Source: a virus. From it: a DNA stretch of 34,420 bases. The notes below the pieces were generated by a model, which was not told the origin of the DNA, did not search any database, and saw only the letters and a program-made list of their open reading frames with translations. How positions within the stretch are numbered: position 1 is the first letter of the stretch; every line of letters starts with the position of its first letter. Positions 9,436 through 16,491 of this stretch are shown piece after piece. The translations under genes were made by a program, and so were the position numbers. The stretch spans positions 1 through 34,420 of IMG/VR virus record IMGVR_UViG_3300032156_001464; one strand, 5' to 3'.

Positions 9436-10762
9436 TGGAAATTTAGAGTTACCAAAAGATGATATAATATATATTATAGCAAAAGAAGGAATATTTCTTA
9501 AGAAGAAACTAGATATTTTAGAAAGCATTGTTCCAGTTCAAAATATTTCTTTCTTGCAAAGTATAAATACAATGGCAAGAATGAATATTCCAAAAATACC
9601 AGGTGATGTTATTACACGAGTAATCTTATTCTTCAGAGAGATCTATAAAATACATAGATCAGAAGCTATTGTATTAATCTTCTATAATAAAATCAAAAAG
9701 AAATTTAAAATGGTTCCTCCGTTTCAAAAAGTTAGTGGTGGTTCGCTTGATTATACTAGAACTATTACTGTAGAGGGATTTGATGTAATTGGAACCATTC
9801 ATAGTCATGGAATGATGTCTGCATTCCATTCTGGAACTGACCAGCATGATGAAAAGAGCTTTGATGGTCTCCATATTACTATTGGAAATGTTGATGAAAA
9901 ATTTGTTAGTATGTCAACTTCAATAGTATCAAATGGAAGCAGATTTATTGTAGACACTATTGAGTATATGGATGGATTAAAGAAAGAAATTGATATTGAT
10001 ACAGTAGAAGAAAGAAGTTATGGAAAAACATATACATGGGATTCAGATCTTCAAAAGATGATAGAAAAAGAAAATACATATAAAGTAAAGAAATTTGATA
10101 AAAGATTTTCTCCAATGCCATCAAAAGAAAGTATTTCGTTTAATAAAGAATGGTTAAAGAGAGTAGAAAAGCAAAGCTATACTGTATCATATCCTTACAG
10201 ACATCATTGGGGTAATAGTATTTATAGTCATGGTTATGGCATGATTGATGATGTAGACGCATGGGAAGATTATTTCAAAAAAATGCGAGGAGACTATACT
10301 CCAGCTGGTTTTACTTATAATAGCAAAGACGATAATAAAACTAAGAAACTAGAAACTGATAAATCAAAAGAAATGAAACCAAATGAAACAGTCATTAAAG
10401 ATGAAGATGACTTTAATCCTTGTGAAAGCTGTGTATTTAGGGACAGCAAAATTGATTGGGTAATAGAACAGATAACACAAGGAAAAGAAGATGAATATGA
10501 TGAAAATAAATTAACAGACCATTTTGTAGTTGATGACCTACAAGTCATTGAAAATCAGAAGGGGGAAAGCTATTTACAAGAAGATCAAAAAGCTATTCAA
10601 GAAGAAGTTCTGCGACAAATAGATGAAGAAGAAGCAATGTTTCAAATAGAAGAATCAAAAACTGTTGAAATGATACCCGAACCTGATAAAAAGGCAATTC
10701 CACTAACGTCAAGATTTGGTGGATTGCTTCGTTATTTGGTTCATAGAAAAGAGGGAACTTAA
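9413..10762 (+). CDS. JAMM/MPN+ (JAB) metalloprotease, probable deubiquitinase-like
   Basis: Zinc isopeptidase-type JAB domain in the N-terminal half. The JAMM motif HxHx7SxxD is complete: H130, H132, S140 and D143 in TIHSHGMMSAFHSGTDQHD, with E84 in SEAIVLIF a plausible catalytic Glu. It is expected to cleave isopeptide or C-terminal bonds of the neighbouring ubiquitin-like protein. The C-terminal half (about 280-449) is unusual: Lys/Asp-rich, then CESC, then a very acidic Glu-rich tail, with no recognised domain. I chose the ATG at 9413 because AAAGGAAGG lies seven bases upstream; an in-frame ATG at 9356 would add 19 residues deep inside the preceding gene with no comparable site. It overlaps the E2-like fusion gene by 23 bases and the E1 gene by one (TAATG). 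Confidence 0.85.
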   Translation: MFPIAINDGNLELPKDDIIYIIAKEGIFLKKKLDILESIVPVQNISFLQSINTMARMNIPKIPGDVITRVILFFREIYKIHRSEAIVLIFYNKIKKKFKMVPPFQKVSGGSLDYTRTITVEGFDVIGTIHSHGMMSAFHSGTDQHDEKSFDGLHITIGNVDEKFVSMSTSIVSNGSRFIVDTIEYMDGLKKEIDIDTVEERSYGKTYTWDSDLQKMIEKENTYKVKKFDKRFSPMPSKESISFNKEWLKRVEKQSYTVSYPYRHHWGNSIYSHGYGMIDDVDAWEDYFKKMRGDYTPAGFTYNSKDDNKTKKLETDKSKEMKPNETVIKDEDDFNPCESCVFRDSKIDWVIEQITQGKEDEYDENKLTDHFVVDDLQVIENQKGESYLQEDQKAIQEEVLRQIDEEEAMFQIEESKTVEMIPEPDKKAIPLTSRFGGLLRYLVHRKEGT

Positions 10763-11442
10763 TGCGAATTGTTATAGTTGGACTTGGGGGTATCGGTTCA
10801 ATTCTATCTGAAAAATTGGCAAGATATCTAAAACATATAACAGATGAACAATTTAATTTAATCTTTATGGATGGCGATGATTATGAAACAAAAAATTTAG
10901 TAAGACAAGAATTTGAAACCTATGGAAACAAAGCAGAGGTAAAAGCAGCAGAAATATTTAATAAATTTGAAATCCCTGTAAAACCATATCCTTATTTTAT
11001 AAACGGAGATAATATTGACGCAATTATACAAGGAAATGATATAGTAATGTTATGTGTTGATAATCATAAAACAAGAAGACTAGTATCAAATTATTGTAGT
11101 TTACTAGATAATATTACTCTTATTTCAGGGGGAAATGATTTTATAGATGGCAATGTCCAAATTTATGTAAGAAGAAATGGTCAAGATATAACAGCAGATC
11201 TTACAACATATCATCCAGAAATTAAAGAACCTAAAGATAAATCCCCAGAAGATATGTCATGTGAAGAATTGGAAAAATCAGAACCGCAACTTTATTTCAC
11301 CAATTTGACAGTTGCAACTATTATGTGTTGGGCATTTTATAATATTATCACAAAAAAGAAAATTGGAATAGGTGAAGTTTATTTTGATATAGAAACTATG
11401 TCAGTAAACTCACAACTTCGAGAACCAAATAAAGGAGAATAA
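10762..11442 (+). CDS. ThiF/E1-like UBL-activating enzyme (PRTRC ThiF type)
   Basis: E1-like adenylating enzyme of 226 residues. Seen: Rossmann ATP-binding loop GLGGIG at 7-12; the D37/D39, N45 and R48-Q49 set in DGDDYETKNLVRQ; D100 in LCVDNHKTRR; and DMSCEELEKSE with C167, aligned by eye with the SC(S)xxE element that carries the catalytic Cys in ThiF-type PRTRC proteins. It should adenylate the C-terminal Gly of the UBL encoded two bases downstream and pass it on as a thioester. It has no separate UFD or Cys-domain insertion, as usual for bacterial E1-like proteins. GAGGG precedes the ATG. Confidence 0.85.
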   Translation: MRIVIVGLGGIGSILSEKLARYLKHITDEQFNLIFMDGDDYETKNLVRQEFETYGNKAEVKAAEIFNKFEIPVKPYPYFINGDNIDAIIQGNDIVMLCVDNHKTRRLVSNYCSLLDNITLISGGNDFIDGNVQIYVRRNGQDITADLTTYHPEIKEPKDKSPEDMSCEELEKSEPQLYFTNLTVATIMCWAFYNIITKKKIGIGEVYFDIETMSVNSQLREPNKGE

Positions 11443-11444
11443 CA

Positions 11445-11906
11445 ATGGCTTACAAAAGAGAATCATTAGAAAACATGACTGTTAATGAATTGAAAGACAT
11501 TTGTTGGGACAAAGACATTAAAGGTGTGTCCAAGAAACCCAAAGTTGTCATTATTGACAAAATTATGGAAAAATATGGTGCTAAGGAAAGAGCTTCTATA
11601 ACACCAGCAAAGTCACCAGCTCCAATGAAAGGTCTGTCTGGAGAATTTGAAAGCGAGCTGACCAATCCAAGTGGAAGAACTGGCGATAAAACAACTACAA
11701 CCATTCAAGTTTCTTGTGGTGCTTCATCTGGTAGATTTCCTGTTGTTGGAAGAACAGTAAGAGAAGTATCAGAATTTCTAAAAGAGATTTTGAATGTAGA
11801 TTCGCTTTCTGCAGGTCTGGTCAATGGCCGGGAAGTATCATCTGACTATGTATTAAAATCAAAAGATACTCTGGAATTTATTAAGCCTTCCGGAAGAAAA
11901 GGATAA
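11445..11906 (+). CDS. Ubiquitin-like protein with N-terminal SAP-like motif (Prok_Ub / PRTRC protein C-like)
   Basis: A 153-residue protein in two parts. Residues about 8-46 (LENMTVNELKDICWDKDI and on to IIDKIMEKYG) look like a SAP-type helix-turn-helix motif, usually DNA- or RNA-binding. A Ser/Pro/Thr-rich linker of about 35 residues follows. Residues about 82-153 look like a beta-grasp ubiquitin-like domain, ending LEFIKPSGRKG with the exposed terminal Gly153. PRTRC protein C, as I recall it, ends in a similar G-x-K-G tail. The domain holds the typical pattern VNG.EV..DY.L...D.LEF. The mature form needs no cleavage to expose Gly, so the neighbouring JAMM enzyme may act by deconjugation. 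AAGGAG precedes the start. Confidence 0.8.
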   Translation: MAYKRESLENMTVNELKDICWDKDIKGVSKKPKVVIIDKIMEKYGAKERASITPAKSPAPMKGLSGEFESELTNPSGRTGDKTTTTIQVSCGASSGRFPVVGRTVREVSEFLKEILNVDSLSAGLVNGREVSSDYVLKSKDTLEFIKPSGRKG

Positions 11907-11921
11907 TATTATCTAACTCAG

Positions 11922-11954
11922 GTTGGGGGATTCATAAAAAATGAATCCCCCAAC
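11922..11954 (+). other. 14-bp perfect hairpin between UBL and second E1 genes
   Basis: Arms gttgggggattcat (11922-11935) and atgaatcccccaac (11941-11954) are perfectly complementary around an AAAAA loop. No T-tract follows on either strand, so it does not look like a standard intrinsic terminator. It could be an RNA processing or stability element, or a terminator read by the phage's own polymerase. The AAAGGAG of the next gene begins 13 bases after it. Confidence 0.8.
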
Positions 11955-11980
11955 AAATAATCCTTGAAAGGAGAGTAGTC

Positions 11981-12829
11981 GTGGTGTATAATAATATCAC
12001 TGTAGTAGGCATCGGAACTCTTGGCGGATTTGTTGCAGATGCAATTTCTGAGTTAGAAAAAGTTTCAAAACTTACCATAATCGACCACGATCTAGTTGAA
12101 GAAAAGAATTTAATTAATTCGATTTATAGACAAATTGATGTAGGACTTCCAAAGGTTGATGCTCTTTCTGATATAATAACTTCAAAATATTCGGATATAA
12201 AAATCGAGAAAATTCAAGAAAAATTTATAGAAGGTAGAACAAAAATTCCTAAAACTGATTTAATATTAGATTGTAGAGACTATACATATGATAGATTGGG
12301 TTTAGTAGATGCTAGATTGTATATGTCATCAAGATATTTAATTGTTGACTGCAGACGTTATGTGACTTATATAGATAAGCAAGAAGGAAAATATTTAGTC
12401 CAACTTTCCAGAGAAGATTTAAAATATGCTTCATTTATTGTATCTTTATTAGTAAATAGTAATACGATAGAAATAATGAAGAAATCAGAAATTGTTCAAA
12501 AATATGAATTGGATCATTTTAAAAAAATAAACAAGAAAAATACATATGATATAGTTTATGAAAATGGAGAAAAATTTATTAATTTACCAGAAAGTATAAA
12601 ACCTATAATAGATTTAAATAAATCAAAAGAATTGACAGTATTTATTGGAAGCAAAATGATTCCAATAACACAAACAATAATTCCAGTAAGAACATTACAA
12701 AACGAACTTGATGTAATATCAAACCTATCATCAATTGTGAAAATTCAAGATTTTAATGCTTTTATTATTTCAATACAAAATAGTAGTGAGGCGTTCATAG
12801 AACTAATTCCAGAAACCGGAGCTGCATAA
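11981..12829 (+). CDS. Second ThiF/E1-like adenylating protein
   Basis: A 282-residue Rossmann-fold E1-like protein. Seen: GIGTLG at 10-15; D35/D37, N43, N46 and R50 in IDHDLVEEKNLINSIYRQ; the DVGLPKVDAL segment typical of ThiF-family proteins; and D100 with R105 in LDCRDYTYDR. No SC-type catalytic Cys element comparable to the first E1 is seen; candidates are only C98 and the Cys in IVDCRRY. It may therefore adenylate without a classic thioester, or act as a partner subunit. About 120 C-terminal residues are of unknown fold. The start is GTG, with AAAGGAG seven bases upstream; a second GTG follows directly at 11984. It abuts the E2-like small gene. Confidence 0.8.
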   Translation: MVYNNITVVGIGTLGGFVADAISELEKVSKLTIIDHDLVEEKNLINSIYRQIDVGLPKVDALSDIITSKYSDIKIEKIQEKFIEGRTKIPKTDLILDCRDYTYDRLGLVDARLYMSSRYLIVDCRRYVTYIDKQEGKYLVQLSREDLKYASFIVSLLVNSNTIEIMKKSEIVQKYELDHFKKINKKNTYDIVYENGEKFINLPESIKPIIDLNKSKELTVFIGSKMIPITQTIIPVRTLQNELDVISNLSSIVKIQDFNAFIISIQNSSEAFIELIPETGAA

Positions 12830-13165
12830 ATGCTGAAAGAAATAAAAGTAGAAACTATAATAGTTCCAAATAAAGTAATTTATAATGGTATGCTTTATAA
12901 GATAGTGGATCTTGAAGAAAAATTTATAATAAGTGAATATACAGTTTCTTTATTTGAGGGAAAAATATTTTCAGTTAAAATTAAGTGTGAACACCCTAAT
13001 GCTAATCCTCTAAGTGGTGAGGTATGCATCCCTGCGAAATTACAAAATCATGGTTTTTCAGATAAAAGTAAAGCAATGATACATTCAATATTATGTTGTT
13101 TTAATTTAGATAATTGTTATTTTACTCCGTGGGGCGAATTTGAATATGAAAAAATGGAGGTATAA
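12830..13165 (+). CDS. Small protein with E2/UBC-like HPN...C motif
   Basis: A 111-residue protein. Beta-rich residues 6-52 lead into CEHPNANPLSGEVCIPAKL, with H55-P56-N57 and C66, then a helix SKAMIHSILCCFNL and a Trp/Pro tail FTPWGEFE. In ubiquitin-conjugating enzymes the same order is seen: beta meander, HPN, a Gly-containing turn, the catalytic Cys about 10 residues after the His, then a helix. Here the spacing is 11. The protein is shorter than a full UBC fold (about 140 aa), so it may be a minimal or degenerate E2-like protein. It starts immediately after the second E1-like stop, which supports pairing. The assignment is motif-based and unverified. Confidence 0.6.
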   Translation: MLKEIKVETIIVPNKVIYNGMLYKIVDLEEKFIISEYTVSLFEGKIFSVKIKCEHPNANPLSGEVCIPAKLQNHGFSDKSKAMIHSILCCFNLDNCYFTPWGEFEYEKMEV

Positions 13166-13167
13166 AA

Positions 13168-13419
13168 ATGGAAAACGAACAACAGAAAAAAGAACTATCA
13201 GAAGAGTTACAAAAAAATATTGATGAAACTATTGATGACGTAGATCAATTGACGAGAAAAACAGCAAATAGATTTTCTCAATTTCTTGTAAAAGCATCAA
13301 TGGAAAAATTTGAAAAAATTTTAAATAATGGAAAAGCAATTCTAAAAGAAAAAGTCAAAGAAGGACTAAAACATGGCAAGACCAAGAAAAGACAAAAAAG
13401 AAGTTCAAAAATCAATTGA
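13168..13419 (+). CDS. Small charged helical protein
   Basis: An 83-residue, nearly all-helical, highly charged protein (acidic first half, basic C-terminus KHGKTKKRQKRSSKIN). GGAGG lies just upstream of its ATG. The last 47 bases overlap the next small gene in another frame, and the basic tail is encoded in that overlap. No family recognised. Its place between the E2-like gene and the RNA polymerase genes leaves open an accessory role with either. Confidence 0.55.
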   Translation: MENEQQKKELSEELQKNIDETIDDVDQLTRKTANRFSQFLVKASMEKFEKILNNGKAILKEKVKEGLKHGKTKKRQKRSSKIN

Positions 13420-13621
13420 AAAATCAAAAACTGGATTAGAAAGCGAGATTAGAAAAATAGTATCAGAAGTATTATATGAAGAACAACAAAAATTAAGCGA
13501 AGAAGAACTAAAAGAGATTGTAGCTCACCTATTACCAAATTTAGATCTTATGATAGCTAAAGCAATAAAGAAGCATACAAAGCTTCTTATCGGTTGGATT
13601 GATTCTAATTTAAAGGAGTAA
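13373..13621 (+). CDS. Small helical protein upstream of RNAP beta'
   Basis: An 82-residue helical protein starting MARPRKDKKEV, a basic N-terminus reminiscent of an AT-hook-like patch, followed by amphipathic helices. GAAGGA lies seven bases before the ATG, inside the preceding gene. It ends five bases before the RNAP beta' gene. It is tempting to think of an omega-like or other polymerase accessory subunit, but no omega motif is visible; function unknown. Confidence 0.55.
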   Translation: MARPRKDKKEVQKSIEKSKTGLESEIRKIVSEVLYEEQQKLSEEELKEIVAHLLPNLDLMIAKAIKKHTKLLIGWIDSNLKE

Positions 13622-13626
13622 CTAAT

Positions 13627-16299
13627 ATGCCAAAGATCTTGGACTATAAAAATTTCTGCGAAACACTAGACGAAATATCGTCTCTAAAACTCATAAGCAA
13701 GAAAAAGTTTCATCCAAGGGGATTATTTTCTGAGCAGATTTTTGGTCCAATACGAAATTATACTTGTCAATGCGGGATTTATTATGGAGTTTCAAAAGCA
13801 GGTGGTAAATGTGAAACCTGCGGTGTAGATATAGTTAATAGTGATGAAAGAAGAAAACGATTTGCTAAAATTACTTTACCAATACCTGTAGTAAATCCTA
13901 TAATGTATGACCTAATATGTGACTTAGGCGGAAAAGAAATTAAGAAATCAATTGATGAATTAATGAAAAATGATAAAAGTAGTTTAGTTAAAACAAGCGA
14001 TGATGAGTATTTTGTAAAGACTGAAGATACTGCTATTCCAGAAACTAATCAAACTTGGCAAAAAACAGAAGCCATATATGAAATAATAAAATTTACAGCT
14101 CAAGATCAAGTTGATTCTGGGAACAATGAATGGAAAATAATTTTAGATAATATCGAAAATGTATTATTAAGTACAGTAATTGTTTTGCCACCAGATCTGA
14201 GACCAACTTCAAAAACAATGCAAGAAAGCAAACAATTAATGGATAAAATAAATAGATACTATGTTCAAATACTTACTAAAAAAGAGATTATGAAGGATAC
14301 AATAATTGATATCCAAAAAGATAAACCACTTTATTATACGTACTTTAAGCAGTTACAAAAAGATGTATTTGAGTTATACGAAAGAATTTTAGAAAAGATG
14401 GCAAAAAAAGAAGGTCTAATTAGAGGAAACATTCTTGGGAAAAGAATTGATTTCTCTGGTAGAGCTGTAATAACTCCTGAACCAACTCTTTCTTTAGAGG
14501 AATGTGAGTTACCATATTTGATGATTTTAGAAATCTATAAATTACCTATAGCAAAAAGAATAATTGAGTTGGGTAAGTTTAAATTATTAAATAAAGCAAT
14601 TGATTTTGTTGATGAATGTATCGAAAAACAATCTCCTATTCTATTTAAAATTGCTTCAGAAATAACAAAAGATGAAGTATGCATCTTAAACAGGCAACCC
14701 TCATTACATAAATTAGGAATGTTGGGTTTTAAAATAAAAGTTACGTTAGATCAAGTTGTAAAGATTCATCCATTAGTTTGTCCTCCATTTAATGCAGATT
14801 TTGATGGAGACCAAATGGCAGTATATATTCCTATTACAGAAGAAGCTAAAGAAGAAATTAGAAATAAAATAAGTATAAAAATGAATTTAAGTAGTCCAGC
14901 AAATGAAAGCTTAACAACAACTCCAAGTCAAGATATTGTTTTAGGAATTTATTTCTTGACTTCAAATTGTTTTCCAAACACAAATGGACAAAAAATGTTT
15001 ATGACATGCCTTCCAGAAAATTATCCGGAAGTAACTGGAGTTGTTGATAATAAAAGATTGATTGAAATTTTAACAGAAATTAAAGATAAATATTCTGAAG
15101 ATATTACAGTAAGAACCCTAGACAATATTAAAAAGTTAGGGTTTAAAGCAGCAACTCTTTATGGTTGCACAATTTCATTAGATGATTGTGAAATGCAAAA
15201 TTCAAAAGAAATAAAAGATTTCATTTATGAAGGTAATAGTATACGAAAACAATTATCAAGATATTCAAATCCAAAGTTAGTAGATGAAATGCGAAAGCAA
15301 TATAAATATTCTTATTTTATTGATTCAGGAGCTCGTGGTAGTTGGGATCAAGTAAAGCAATTAATTTTAACAAGAGGTTTTATTTCAAATTTTGATGGTC
15401 AAATTTTGCCAATACCAATAAAGAGCAATTTAGTAGAAGGATTAACACAAGAGGAATTCTTCTATTCAACATATGGGTGTAGAAAAGGTCTTTTAGATGT
15501 TGCCTTAAATACAGGAACATCTGGCTATCTTTCAAGAAAATTAGTTTTTACATGTGCTAACTTACAACTTGATAAAGATTTAAATGATTGTGGAACTAAT
15601 GATACTTTACAGGTTGATGTAAATTCCGAACGAAAAGCCAGAATGTTAGTTAATAGATATCAATTAAAAAATGATAAGTTAGAGAAGATAACAATAAAAA
15701 ATTATAAGAAAATAGTTGGAAAGGTAATAAATATCAGAAGTCCAATATTTTGCAAAAGTCCAAAAATCTGCACAACGTGTTATGGTGATTTATATAAAAC
15801 AATAAGAAGTAGATTTATTGGAGTATTAGCAGCTCAAACTCTTGGAGAGAAAGGAACTCAATTGGTATTACGAACGTTCCATACTTCAGGTTCAGCAGTT
15901 GTTCAAGCAACTGAAGATTCAAAACCAAATATGAAACAAAAAGATATTATTGGTGATCTAGCTATTGTAGCAGAGTTATTGCATAAATTTAAAGATAAAA
16001 CAGCTATACAAATAACTCATCAATTATTTGAGGCATATGATAAAGATATTTATCATATTCATTTTGAATGTGTTGTTTCGCAATTAATGTGGCATGGAAA
16101 TAGAAAATGGAGATTATTGCCAGAAAGAAATCAAGTTAATCCAACCTTTTATAGTATTCAAAGTGTTCCTAATCATGAAAGTTGGATACTAGCAATGGCA
16201 TTTTCAAATCCCAAACGCTCAATCCTAAATGGTGTTTTATATGAAGGTTTATATTCTGGAATTATGGATAAAATTCTTAAAGGAGAAAAAATAACATGA
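13627..16299 (+). CDS. rpoC-like: DNA-directed RNA polymerase beta' subunit, undivided, bacterial type
   Basis: Catalytic subunit of a phage multisubunit RNA polymerase. In order: GLFSEQIFGP near the N-terminus; N-terminal zinc domain C47-C49-C62-C65; GKRIDFSGRAVI; LNRQPSLHKLGM; catalytic NADFDGDQM at 389-397 with D391, D393 and D395; SPANESLTTTPSQDIVLG; DSGARGSWDQVKQL; bridge helix GCRKGLLDVALNTGTSGYL; second zinc site C655, C709, C715, C718; and trigger loop LAAQTLGEKGTQLVLRTFH near 734-752. The Q of NADFDGDQM marks it as bacterial-like. It has 890 aa against about 1200-1400 in bacteria; the shortening is mainly after the trigger loop (jaw/C-terminal region). phiKZ-type phages split beta' into two divergent polypeptides, whereas this one is a single chain. 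AGG-type site (AAAGGAG) upstream. Confidence 0.95.
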   Translation: MPKILDYKNFCETLDEISSLKLISKKKFHPRGLFSEQIFGPIRNYTCQCGIYYGVSKAGGKCETCGVDIVNSDERRKRFAKITLPIPVVNPIMYDLICDLGGKEIKKSIDELMKNDKSSLVKTSDDEYFVKTEDTAIPETNQTWQKTEAIYEIIKFTAQDQVDSGNNEWKIILDNIENVLLSTVIVLPPDLRPTSKTMQESKQLMDKINRYYVQILTKKEIMKDTIIDIQKDKPLYYTYFKQLQKDVFELYERILEKMAKKEGLIRGNILGKRIDFSGRAVITPEPTLSLEECELPYLMILEIYKLPIAKRIIELGKFKLLNKAIDFVDECIEKQSPILFKIASEITKDEVCILNRQPSLHKLGMLGFKIKVTLDQVVKIHPLVCPPFNADFDGDQMAVYIPITEEAKEEIRNKISIKMNLSSPANESLTTTPSQDIVLGIYFLTSNCFPNTNGQKMFMTCLPENYPEVTGVVDNKRLIEILTEIKDKYSEDITVRTLDNIKKLGFKAATLYGCTISLDDCEMQNSKEIKDFIYEGNSIRKQLSRYSNPKLVDEMRKQYKYSYFIDSGARGSWDQVKQLILTRGFISNFDGQILPIPIKSNLVEGLTQEEFFYSTYGCRKGLLDVALNTGTSGYLSRKLVFTCANLQLDKDLNDCGTNDTLQVDVNSERKARMLVNRYQLKNDKLEKITIKNYKKIVGKVINIRSPIFCKSPKICTTCYGDLYKTIRSRFIGVLAAQTLGEKGTQLVLRTFHTSGSAVVQATEDSKPNMKQKDIIGDLAIVAELLHKFKDKTAIQITHQLFEAYDKDIYHIHFECVVSQLMWHGNRKWRLLPERNQVNPTFYSIQSVPNHESWILAMAFSNPKRSILNGVLYEGLYSGIMDKILKGEKIT

Positions 16300-16478
16300 G
16301 AGATCCAAAAAGAATCAAAAAAATGTTGAAGCAAATAGAAAAGATTTGGGAAAAAAATCCAGACTTAAGATTATTCCAATTACTGCTTAATCCATTAGGA
16401 TTATCTGGAAATACTTCAATATATTACCTTGAAGATGATATTCTTGTAGAAGCATTAAAATATTATGATAGCAAATAG
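16296..16478 (+). CDS. 60-residue MRDPKRI-type protein between RNAP subunit genes
   Basis: A small helical protein starting MRDPKRIKKMLKQIEKIW, with NPDLRLFQLL in the middle and YYLEDDILVEAL at the end. I recall similar short proteins (MRDPKRI..., KNPDLRL..QL, FY.EDDEL) in bacteria and phages, loosely resembling the YihD/DUF1040 group; function unknown to me. It overlaps the beta' stop by ATGA and ends 13 bases before the beta start, so it is translated with the polymerase subunits. An accessory role is possible but unproven. Confidence 0.65.
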   Translation: MRDPKRIKKMLKQIEKIWEKNPDLRLFQLLLNPLGLSGNTSIYYLEDDILVEALKYYDSK

Positions 16479-16491
16479 GAGGATTTAAAAC

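Noticed and set aside
11450-11704. 84-residue ORF on the minus strand across the UBL gene
   Set aside because: It mirrors the coding pattern of the plus-strand UBL gene, which has a good ribosome binding site and recognisable domains.
11922-11954. Classic intrinsic terminator
   Set aside because: No T-tract on either strand after the stem.
13373-13621. RNA polymerase omega subunit
   Set aside because: Similar size and next to beta', but none of the omega motifs is visible; only helical content and position suggest it.
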